From Pseudomonadota bacterium (GTDB lineage: Bacteria > Pseudomonadota > Alphaproteobacteria > Rhizobiales > Rhizobiaceae): DNA of 14,947 nt. The position numbers and the translations under genes were made by a program. A model generated the notes under the pieces. The model had not been told where the DNA came from. It made no database searches and worked only from the letters and a program-made list of their open reading frames with translations. The stretch spans positions 1 through 14,947 of the forward strand of contig JAEWDP010000091.1 of NCBI GenBank assembly GCA_023390055.1. The letters run 5' to 3'. Positions 1-5,225 of the stretch are shown one piece after another; position 1 is the stretch's first letter, and each line of letters begins with the position of its first letter.

Positions 1-304
1 GTCCATTGAACTGCTGGGCACAAAGGGCCGCGTTGAAATCATCATCCCCTATAACGCGCCGCAGGATGAACCGACAGCGCTGCTGGTTGATTACGGGATG
101 ACGTTTGACGGGCATATGGCCCGTCGCGAAATCATTGCGCCCTCGGACCAGTATACGGAAATGGCCGAGGCTTTCGCCAAGGCGGCATTGGGCATGGTGG
201 AGCTGCCGTACGGCATCGAAGACGCCATTGCATCCATGCAGGTGCTGGATGCAGTGTTTGAAAGCGAGCGGACGGACGGGTGGGTTGAGGTGCAGCGGAG
301 CTGA
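1..304 (+). CDS. Gfo/Idh/MocA-family oxidoreductase, C-terminal fragment
   Basis: This is the last 100 codons of a gene that enters from the left edge. The frame is open from base 2 to the TGA at 302-304. The visible part has the look of the C-terminal alpha/beta substrate-binding domain of Gfo/Idh/MocA NAD(P)-dependent sugar oxidoreductases: a strand reading IELLGTKGRVEI, then an extended hydrophobic strand, and near the end a helix (YGIEDAIASMQVLDAVFES) typical of the family's last helix. The Rossmann domain and the catalytic EKP-type motif lie outside the window, so the substrate cannot be named; glucose-fructose oxidoreductase and xylose or inositol dehydrogenases are candidates. An IS5-type element starts about 30 bases after the stop, so the reading frame itself is not interrupted. 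Confidence 0.8.
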   Translation, partial: SIELLGTKGRVEIIIPYNAPQDEPTALLVDYGMTFDGHMARREIIAPSDQYTEMAEAFAKAALGMVELPYGIEDAIASMQVLDAVFESERTDGWVEVQRS

Positions 305-334
305 AAGCACCCCGCTATACCCGGAACAGTCAGC

Positions 335-763
335 CTAGGCCACCGACTCATAATTTCGTAGCCAAATTCTGATTGCAGCGAGTTTGACGAGGGTGAGGTA
401 GTTTTCGGCGTGCTTTTCGTATCGAGTTGCGATGGCGCGGAAGTGTTTGATCTTGCCAAAGAAACACTCGACCTTGTGGCGGTATCGATACAGGAAGCGG
501 CTGAAGGGTGGGATGTTTTTCCGGTTCGGCATAGGTTTGACGCAAGCCCACGCCCCACGACTTTTCAGGCTTGCGCGCATGGCATCGGAATCATAAGCGC
601 GGTCGGCGAGCAGGATCTGACCTTTGCCCAGACCACCCAGCATATCGCTCGCGCTGCGCCCGTCATGGGCTTGTCCCGGCGTGAGTTTGAGGACGACAGG
701 CAGGCCGTTGGCATCCACCAGGGCGTGGATTTTGGTCGTCAGGCCGCCTCTTGAACGCCCCAC
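335..763 (-). CDS. IS5-family transposase, second frame (OrfB)
   Basis: This is the C-terminal half of the DDE transposase, read from a GTG in the -1 frame relative to OrfA and starting GRSRGGLTTKIHALVD, a hallmark of IS427-group transposases. The second catalytic residue is D54 in LLADRAYDSD and the glutamate is E99 in KVECFFGKIKHFRAIATRYE. The -1 frame is open upstream at least back to the slippery site at 805-811, so a fused OrfAB product is possible and is the likely active enzyme. The stop codon (complement of 335-337) lies in the CTAG flank. Confidence 0.88.
   Translation of the reverse strand: MGRSRGGLTTKIHALVDANGLPVVLKLTPGQAHDGRSASDMLGGLGKGQILLADRAYDSDAMRASLKSRGAWACVKPMPNRKNIPPFSRFLYRYRHKVECFFGKIKHFRAIATRYEKHAENYLTLVKLAAIRIWLRNYESVA
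339..353 (+). repeat. Terminal inverted repeat of the IS5-type element (transposase 3' end)
   Basis: The sequence GCCACCGACTCATAA matches the reverse complement of 1190-1204 (GCCACAAACTCATAA) with two mismatches. It lies directly inside the CTAG at 335-338. The stop codon of the second transposase frame falls on the flanking CTAG rather than inside the repeat. Confidence 0.85.
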
Positions 764-1140
764 GCATCGGGCGTCAGCGGAACATCGCGCGGTGGCTTTG
801 GCGCCCCCTTTTTGGCGTTCGCTCCATGCTGGTGAACGCGGATCGAGGAGGAGTCGATCATCTGCAGGTCGCCATCATAGGCCGCTGTTATCGCCTCGAA
901 AATCCGGTCCCAGACCCCCAGTTTCCGCCATCGAACGAACCGGTTGTAGCATGTCGTTGCCGGGCCATAACGCTCGGGGATTTCCGACCAAGGCGTTCCA
1001 GCCCGAAGCCGCCAGAAAATGCCATTGAGTACCTTGCGATCATCTGCGCGAGGCACCCCTCGCGGCTTATTGGGCAAAAGCGGCTCAATGATCGACCATT
1101 CAAAGTCAGTCAGTTCGTAACGACGGCGCGACATGGGCAT
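739..1140 (-). CDS. IS5-family transposase, first frame (OrfA)
   Basis: This 133-residue protein is the N-terminal half of a DDE transposase. It begins MPMSRRRYELTD and contains the DUF4096-type helix-turn-helix region (about residues 8-80, with LPNKPRGVPR and GIFWRLRAGTPW). The first catalytic aspartate is D96 in MIDSSSIRVHQHG. The frame ends 25 bases inside the start of the second frame. OrfA alone lacks the other two catalytic residues, so a functional enzyme needs a -1 frameshift into OrfB; a fitting slippery heptamer lies at 805-811. Confidence 0.88.
   Translation of the reverse strand: MPMSRRRYELTDFEWSIIEPLLPNKPRGVPRADDRKVLNGIFWRLRAGTPWSEIPERYGPATTCYNRFVRWRKLGVWDRIFEAITAAYDGDLQMIDSSSIRVHQHGANAKKGAPKPPRDVPLTPDAWGVQEAA
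805..811 (-). other. Candidate -1 programmed frameshift heptamer in the transposase
   Basis: On the coding strand the bases read A-AAG-GGG in the OrfA frame, inside a run of five A and five G, which fits the X-XXY-YYZ rule for tandem -1 slippage. After slippage the frame continues through GAKATARCSADARCV into GRSRGGLTTK without a stop. No experiment is visible here; position and frame relation are the evidence. Confidence 0.6.
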
Positions 1141-1189
1141 TCCTCCTCACCGCCAAGGAATCAGAGCGCGCCAAAAATGAAAACCCCTT

Positions 1190-1204
1190 TTATGAGTTTG
1201 TGGC
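1190..1204 (-). repeat. Terminal inverted repeat of the IS5-type element (promoter end)
   Basis: This is the partner of the repeat at 339-353, with 13 of 15 bases identical in inverted orientation, followed by CTAG at 1205-1208. The transposase start is about 50 bases inward, which leaves room for a promoter. Confidence 0.85.
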
Positions 1205-1232
1205 CTAGAGCGAAATCCCATCAGTCTGCATC

Positions 1233-1375
1233 CTATCCGGCGGCGGCGAAGTGGTTTGCGCATTCTTTAGGGGAAGGTTTCGACCAGCGTGCCAGTCCGG
1301 TTCCAGATCGCATCGTCTTGTCCGTCGTCAGATGATGCCTGGTACATTTGGGAAAAGCGCGAGGATTGGGAGCGT
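1233..1375 (-). pseudogene. IS630-family transposase, decayed C-terminal end
   Basis: Reading leftward across two single-base frameshifts reconstructs the C-terminus of an IS630/Tc1-like transposase. The pieces are HHLTTDK, then DDAIWNRTGTLVETF in a second frame, then PKECANHFAAAG back in the first. This corresponds to the family's usual ending of a (V/F)AKLKHHLR-like segment, a W(x)RIGxLV segment and ECANYF. Upstream, 1340-1375 still resembles the NPIEQ(A/V)F(S/A)K coding region at base level. The DDE core is absent. The remnant ends at the CTAG where the IS5-type element sits, so its own terminal repeat may have been the IS5 target. Confidence 0.6.
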
Positions 1376-1430
1376 ACCACGGTCGCACAATATGGCGAGC
1401 CCGGCCCGCAATATATCGTCTACCGCTCCA

Positions 1431-1670
1431 TTGAGCTACGCGCCCGAGTTGTGCCTTTGCCTCGCGTCGTGCCGTCTCGGGTGTCCAGATACCGTGAAGT
1501 CCAATGGTGAAACGACGAGAAGGTCCGTTGTTTCGATATTGGATAACATAGCTGCGCTTCCCCGACGCAAAGACTCTCAATCCAAAACCTGGCAGGTCAT
1601 CGTCCCAGATGACGTAGTCCCTAGGCTTGGTTATGGCGCTCTCAACAAGCCGTTTCGATATCTTGGGCAT
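1431..1670 (-). pseudogene. Tyrosine integrase, N-terminal fragment (DUF4102-type)
   Basis: Eighty codons from ATG (complement of 1668-1670) encode MPKISKRLVESAI, then DYVIWDDDLPGFGLRVFASG, KRSYVIQYR and RRFTIGLHGIWTPE, ending LGRVAQ. This is the N-terminal arm-binding domain (DUF4102 type) of alphaproteobacterial integrases, which usually continue for about 300 more residues to the RHRY catalytic domain. Similarity stops abruptly after LGRVAQ, where an unrelated sequence continuing into the IS630 remnant begins. Core-binding and catalytic domains are missing, so it cannot recombine. It marks the former presence of an integrative element. Confidence 0.75.
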
Positions 1671-1699
1671 GGGATCGATCCTTTCCAGTCGGGCTCTCG

Positions 1700-1719
1700 C
1701 GTAAGCACCACGTAAGCAC
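1700..1719 (+). repeat. Perfect 9-bp direct repeat upstream of the integrase fragment
   Basis: CGTAAGCAC occurs at 1700-1708 and again at 1711-1719, separated by CA, an 11-bp period. It lies 30 bases upstream of the integrase start. Tandem short repeats on one face of the helix near an integrase gene fit arm-type integrase or regulator sites; that function is inferred. Confidence 0.5.
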
Positions 1720-2150
1720 TTGGGGGAAAGCCACAGCGTAGTTTCGGTTATGTTTTTCCGTTGCGCGGCTCTGGAAAGTAAAGTTATTTCAGTGCCTTGT
1801 CGCACTATGGCGTAGTCCATCGCACACATCGGATAGGCTGTTAATACGTGCTCCGAAGGCAGAGGCGTGGCTTGGCAATCGAGGACCAACTGGCGCAATT
1901 GTGGAAGCAAACTGGAACCTACGCCAGCGGCGAAGCCGCGTTGGACAATGCGATCCTTCAAGATCAGATGACGGACACAGTCCTTACGGTCCATGTGAGG
2001 CCAATACGCACCACCACTTCCCCTGAACACCCATCGGCGCCCTTGCTACCATGCGCCACAACATTGCGATTATGAGTGCGGTGAACGAAGAACGAGGCAA
2101 TTCTTACCGGTTCATGTCTGCCACTAGGTCTGACCGGTCTTCCAGCACCC
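1720..2150. other. Stretch without an assignable gene
   Basis: Open frames occur on both strands here, including a leftward one in frame with the integrase fragment, but none has a convincing start signal or a recognisable family motif. The stretch sits between the integrase fragment and the PepSY gene and is most simply the remaining scar of the lost mobile element. Confidence 0.4.
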
Positions 2151-2154
2151 ACGT

Positions 2155-2185
2155 GGAAGGCGGCGACCCGTCGGCACCGCCTTCC
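2155..2185 (-). terminator. Strong hairpin downstream of the leftward PepSY gene
   Basis: GGAAGGCGG (2155-2163) pairs perfectly with CCGCCTTCC (2177-2185) around a 13-base loop that can itself pair CGAC with GTCG. It begins about 15 bases after the stop of the leftward PepSY gene. No T-run follows on either strand, so it is a weak or factor-assisted terminator, or a 3'-end stabiliser. Confidence 0.5.
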
Positions 2186-2200
2186 CCAGGGCCTGTTCAA

Positions 2201-2485
2201 TCAATCGTCGTCCCAGTCGATAGAAACCTGATCTGCCGTTTTCGGATCAAGCCGAATTTCAACCTTACGTCCGTCCCTGTTTCGCCCCTCTACCTCATAG
2301 CATCCATCGTCCAATTCGATTTCATGTATGTCGATACCCATCTGGGCAACCTTGGTGTGCAGGTCTTCAATACTCATCCGCTCGGTAACCGGCACATTCC
2401 TGCAGCGGAATTTGTCGTCATCGGCCTTGGCGGCCGAAGCCATGGCAACAGAAGCAAGAGCGAGGGAGACAATGAGGCTTTTCAT
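2201..2485 (-). CDS. Small secreted PepSY-type protein
   Basis: The 94-residue protein starts at MKSLIV (ATG complement of 2483-2485), chosen because AGGAAA lies 8 bases upstream; an in-frame ATG 30 bases earlier has no ribosome site. Residues 1-21 form a signal peptide (hydrophobic core SLIVSLALASVAMA, cleavage near AAKA). The mature part fits one PepSY-like unit: an amphipathic helix (MSIEDLHTKVAQMG), then strands IHEIELDDGCYEVEGRNRDGRKVEIRLDP, ending WDDD. It has two cysteines (FRCRN and GCYEV), a possible disulfide in the periplasm. PepSY domains are small modules linked to inhibition or modulation of partner proteins. It diverges from a second PepSY gene and a two-component system, which suggests it is a target or modulator of that system. 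Confidence 0.8.
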   Translation of the reverse strand: MKSLIVSLALASVAMASAAKADDDKFRCRNVPVTERMSIEDLHTKVAQMGIDIHEIELDDGCYEVEGRNRDGRKVEIRLDPKTADQVSIDWDDD

Positions 2486-2577
2486 CTGAGTTTCCTTTCG
2501 ATCCGTACCGGGCATGATTGCCGGGTCGATGAGAAGACCTTACGAAAAGCGTCCTGAGCGATAACTGACAGGCGATG

Positions 2578-2595
2578 TCAGCTAATTATCAGCTA
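2578..2595 (-). promoter_or_regulatory. Candidate PhoP/OmpR-family direct-repeat operator
   Basis: TCAGCTA occurs at 2578-2584 and 2589-2595, separated by four bases, an 11-bp period that puts both copies on one DNA face. OmpR/PhoP-class regulators typically bind such head-to-tail repeats. Weaker repeats keep the same step (CTGA at 2554 and 2565). The box lies about 93 bases upstream of the leftward PepSY start, with a TTATCG-like -10 on that strand (complement of 2559-2564) 13 bases further on, a layout for activation of the leftward gene. For the rightward gene it lies just before the ribosome site, so there it could only repress or act through an upstream start. Confidence 0.5.
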
Positions 2596-2607
2596 CGGAG
2601 TGCTACA

Positions 2608-2619
2608 ATGGCTCGATGA
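2608..2619 (+). other. Three-codon leader ORF overlapping the PepSY start
   Basis: ATG GCT CGA TGA begins 7 bases after GGAG (2597-2600), an ideal ribosome site. Its stop overlaps the ATG ATG start pair of the PepSY gene (2616-2621). The PepSY start itself has no nearby Shine-Dalgarno sequence; GGAG is 15 bases away. Translation of the PepSY gene may therefore depend on termination and restart at this mini-ORF. Confidence 0.4.
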
Positions 2620-2921
2620 TGAGAAAACTGCTTTGCCTGATACTGGCCTTTACCTTTGCGTCATGTACGGGCATCGCCCATGCCGATGACGATGACCTGG
2701 ATCGACTGCATGATGCTGTCAGGCGAAACGAGGCAATGCCACTGTCCATGCTTCTTGATCAGGTCAACAGAGCCTTTCCTGGCGACATCATTGGAATAGA
2801 GATTGATGAAGACGACGGTAAGTTCATCTACGAATTCAAGGTGCTCCAGGCCAATGGCAGGTTGCTGGAAATTGAGATGGATGCCAAGGATGGCGCAATC
2901 CTCGATGTAGATGACGATTGA
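2616..2921 (+). CDS. Small secreted acidic PepSY protein upstream of a two-component system
   Basis: This 101-residue protein has a signal peptide (MRKLLCLILAFTFASC core, cleavage after AHA at about residue 23) followed by a very acidic mature N-terminus (DDDDLDRLHDAVRR). The rest matches the PepSY layout: helix MPLSMLLDQVNRAFPGDIIGIEIDE, then strands GKFIYEFKVLQANGRLLEIEMDAKDGAIL, ending DVDDD. A cysteine at the end of the hydrophobic segment (ASCTG) leaves open a lipoprotein reading, though the lipobox is poor. The start could be ATG 2616 or 2619. The response regulator begins 5 bases after its stop without its own good ribosome site, so the genes are translationally coupled. The acidic clusters suggest a role near cations, an inference only. 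FeuN of Sinorhizobium, which restrains FeuPQ, is a possible functional analogue. Confidence 0.85.
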   Translation: MMRKLLCLILAFTFASCTGIAHADDDDLDRLHDAVRRNEAMPLSMLLDQVNRAFPGDIIGIEIDEDDGKFIYEFKVLQANGRLLEIEMDAKDGAILDVDDD

Positions 2922-2926
2922 CTGCC

Positions 2927-3586
2927 ATGCGCATCCTGCTTGTAGAAGACGATCCACTTATCGCCCGCGACATCGTGCATCACCTTGAGCGGGCCGGATA
3001 CATTGTCGAACTGGAGCGCGACGGCGAAGGCGGCTGGTTCCGGGGAGACAGTGAGGATTTTGCGGCAGCTGTTCTCGATCTTGGCCTGCCGGCGATGGAC
3101 GGGCTGACGGTGCTGAAACGATGGCGTACTGCCGAACGTATGCTTCCGGTGCTGATTTTGACCGCGCGTGGCAATTGGGAAGAACGTGTCGAAGGCATCG
3201 ATGCCGGGGCAGACGACTACCTCGCAAAGCCATTTCAAATGCCGGAACTTCTCGCAAGGCTGCGAGCAATCATCCGGCGTTCTCAAGGGAATGCAGGTCC
3301 CGTCCTGGCCGCTGGCAACCTGAAGCTCGATCCGCGAAGTCAGGCCGCGACAGTCAATGGATTGCCGATCGATCTGACACCACTTGAATATCGCTGTCTG
3401 CATTTTCTGATGGCCAATGCCGAGCGCCATGTGTCGCAAATGGAATTGACCGAGCAGCTTTACGCACAGGATTTCGAGCGGGAGAGTAATTCTGTCGAGG
3501 TCCTGGTGGGGCGTTTGCGAAGGAAATTCGGAAAGGAACTGATCACGACGCGCCGCGGCTATGGCTACCGAATTGGTGCCATATGA
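2927..3586 (+). CDS. OmpR/PhoP-class response regulator
   Basis: The 219-residue regulator starts at ATG 2927 (MRILLVEDD); a TTG nine bases earlier overlaps the upstream stop and is less likely. The receiver domain spans residues 1-115 with acidic pocket D8/D9, phosphoacceptor D51 (AVLDLGLP), T79 (LILTAR) and K101 (AKPF). The C-terminal winged helix (about 128-217) contains LTPLEYRCLHFLM, the recognition helix around ESNSVEVLVGRLRRKFG, and the wing TTRRGYGYRI. The pattern of GNWEERVEGIDAGADDYLAKPF and DFERESNSVEV is closest, as I recall the families, to rhizobial FeuP/PhoP-type regulators. It is coupled to the kinase by an ATGA overlap, so the two are partners. The direct repeat between the divergent PepSY genes is a plausible binding site. 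Confidence 0.92.
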   Translation: MRILLVEDDPLIARDIVHHLERAGYIVELERDGEGGWFRGDSEDFAAAVLDLGLPAMDGLTVLKRWRTAERMLPVLILTARGNWEERVEGIDAGADDYLAKPFQMPELLARLRAIIRRSQGNAGPVLAAGNLKLDPRSQAATVNGLPIDLTPLEYRCLHFLMANAERHVSQMELTEQLYAQDFERESNSVEVLVGRLRRKFGKELITTRRGYGYRIGAI

Positions 3587-4938
3587 GCAGGAAGACCGTC
3601 AGACGCCCGCTCTCGATCCGGGCCCGCTTTTTCATCGTCTCCTTGATCGCGGTACCATCGGCTCTTGCGCTGGCAGCATTGTTCATGGTCTCGCTGTTTT
3701 CCGTCAATCTCGAACGGCGACTCGACGCCGAACTGACAGGCCACATAAACAATATTGCAGCATCCCTGCAGTTCACGATGGACGGGGTCCTGCAGCGTCC
3801 CGACGGGTTCTTAGACAAGCGGTTCACCGAAGCCTATGGAGGGCTCTACTGGCAGATCAGTGGCGCTCCATCCCTCCCCCCCATCAGATCGGCTTCCCTC
3901 TGGGACTATACCCTGACCACGCCCAACGACCTCCCTGATGATGGCGCGGTTCACCGCTATGGCCTACCCGGACCGGACAACACGCAACTGACGGCGCAGC
4001 AACGGCAGGTCATGATACCAACACCGGCCGGTCTGAAGACTTTGACCATTGTCGTTGCAGCAGACAAACAGCCCCTCATCGATGCCAGCCATACGTTTGC
4101 CATTGATATCCTGCCCTACCTCGCGGGGCTCGCGATCGTGCTGATAGCCGCCTCGATGTTCCAGACGTTCGTAGGCCTGAGGCCCCTCAATGACCTAACC
4201 AACGGCCTGGACAGGATCCGGGAGCGACGCGCCGGCCGTATGCGGGCAGTCCTGCCGGCAGAATTTGCTCCGGCAGAAACGGCAATAAATCGGCTGCTGG
4301 ATGAGCAGGCACAATCCCTTATCAAGGCGCGTGCACGCGCGGGCGACCTCGCTCATGGCTTGAAAACCCCGCTGACCGTCCTTTCCAACGACGCGTTGAC
4401 ACTTCGCTCCAGGGGAGAAATCGAGATCGCGGATGAGATCGAGCACCTGGTTCAGTTGATGCGTAGCCATGTGGAGGCCGAGCTTGCGCGCAGCCGCATC
4501 GCCGCCAATGCAGAAATGCGACAGTCCGATGCAGATATGGAAGACATTATCGGCCAGATTGCCCGAACCCTGAAACGCACACCAAAGGGTGACCTCCTGG
4601 AATGGCGGATCGAGGTTCAAATGCCGAGCATTGTGCCGCTTGATCCGCAGGACCTGCGTGACCTTGTCGGCAACATCACTGAAAATGCGGTCAAGTGGGC
4701 AGCAAGCCAGGTGACCATCGTATGGAAAGACCAGCAACTGACTGTTACCGATGATGGACCAGGTGTCGACCCGGAAAGGATCCGATCGATCACGGAGCGC
4801 GGTATCAGACTGGACACCAAGGTTATCGGTACCGGCCTTGGGCTCTCCATCGTCCAGGAAATCTGCCGCGTATATGGTCTCTGTCTGGAAATCGAGAACC
4901 GGCAGGGCTCGGGATTACGCGTATGTGTCCGGTTCTAG
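3583..4938 (+). CDS. PhoQ/FeuQ-like sensor histidine kinase
   Basis: This 451-residue inner-membrane kinase starts with an ATGA overlap on the response regulator. Transmembrane segment 1 is about residues 17-40 and segment 2 about 173-195; they enclose a periplasmic sensor domain of about 130 residues (with GGLYWQIS and SLWDYTL, a PhoQ/FeuQ-like style). A HAMP-like linker follows (GLRPLNDLTNGLDRIR). The H-box is DLAHGLKTPL with phosphorylated H258, where the glycine after His is typical of PhoQ relatives. ATP-binding boxes are N (NITENAVKWA, 364-373), G1 (DDGPGVD, 390-396) and G2 (GTGLGLSIV, 416-424). All catalytic residues are intact. The stimulus is unknown; acidic periplasmic PepSY neighbours make divalent cations, cationic peptides or envelope state the first guesses. 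Confidence 0.92.
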   Translation: MSRKTVRRPLSIRARFFIVSLIAVPSALALAALFMVSLFSVNLERRLDAELTGHINNIAASLQFTMDGVLQRPDGFLDKRFTEAYGGLYWQISGAPSLPPIRSASLWDYTLTTPNDLPDDGAVHRYGLPGPDNTQLTAQQRQVMIPTPAGLKTLTIVVAADKQPLIDASHTFAIDILPYLAGLAIVLIAASMFQTFVGLRPLNDLTNGLDRIRERRAGRMRAVLPAEFAPAETAINRLLDEQAQSLIKARARAGDLAHGLKTPLTVLSNDALTLRSRGEIEIADEIEHLVQLMRSHVEAELARSRIAANAEMRQSDADMEDIIGQIARTLKRTPKGDLLEWRIEVQMPSIVPLDPQDLRDLVGNITENAVKWAASQVTIVWKDQQLTVTDDGPGVDPERIRSITERGIRLDTKVIGTGLGLSIVQEICRVYGLCLEIENRQGSGLRVCVRF

Positions 4939-5225
4939 ATCCCAGCCATGCAAAAATCGATCCTTGACTTTCCTCCCCCGATCGACCACATGACGCACAG
5001 CTTTCACCTTCCGGCCGCCGCGTGAGTTGGCCCTGCGACGTCAGATCGCGACGAAGGAACAAGGCGCATAGACAGATCGCCCTCGCTCGGAGGGTTACCG
5101 CGCTGGAAAGCAGTTTTCCAACTTACAAGTTCCCACTTCACGCGGGGTTCTTGACGCCAAAGATACACCGGACGGTTTAACATCGCACCGGACATGATCC
5201 TTGGCGCCTCGAAAAGGTATTCGAC
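4939..5225. other. Intergenic region between the kinase and helicase genes
   Basis: No gene is recognisable. A small hairpin TGGAAA-N5-TTTCCA lies at 5104-5120. A modest sigma70-like promoter for the helicase is possible: TTGACG at 5151-5156 and TTTAAC at 5176-5181, spacing 19, which is long. No terminator with a T-run was seen after the kinase stop, so read-through into the helicase is possible. Confidence 0.35.

Larger units (their letters stand above)
335..1208 (-). mobile_element. IS5-family insertion sequence (IS427-like), apparently complete
   Basis: The element is about 866 bp (339-1204) and carries two overlapping leftward transposase frames. Its ends are imperfect 15-bp inverted repeats, 339-353 and 1190-1204, which match at 13 of 15 positions. 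Both ends abut the tetranucleotide CTAG (335-338 and 1205-1208). That fits a 4-bp target duplication, but CTAG is palindromic and the repeats also match across part of it, so the exact boundary could be shifted by a base or two; with a TA duplication the repeats would begin GGCC. Length, two-frame organisation and YTAR-like target are those of the IS427 branch of IS5. All three DDE acidic residues are present, so the copy could still be active. Confidence 0.88.

Noticed and set aside
1390..1445. tRNA-like start on the minus strand (GGGCGCGTAGCTCAATGG) at the integrase break
   Set aside because: The first 15 bases are accounted for by integrase codons LGRVAQ, and no matching anticodon arm, T arm or acceptor partner follows. 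The resemblance is probably chance.
1233..2030. Single 265-codon leftward frame treated as one gene
   Set aside because: Only 1431-1670 is integrase-like and only the left end is IS630-like. The long frame is a chance fusion of remnants with unassigned sequence.
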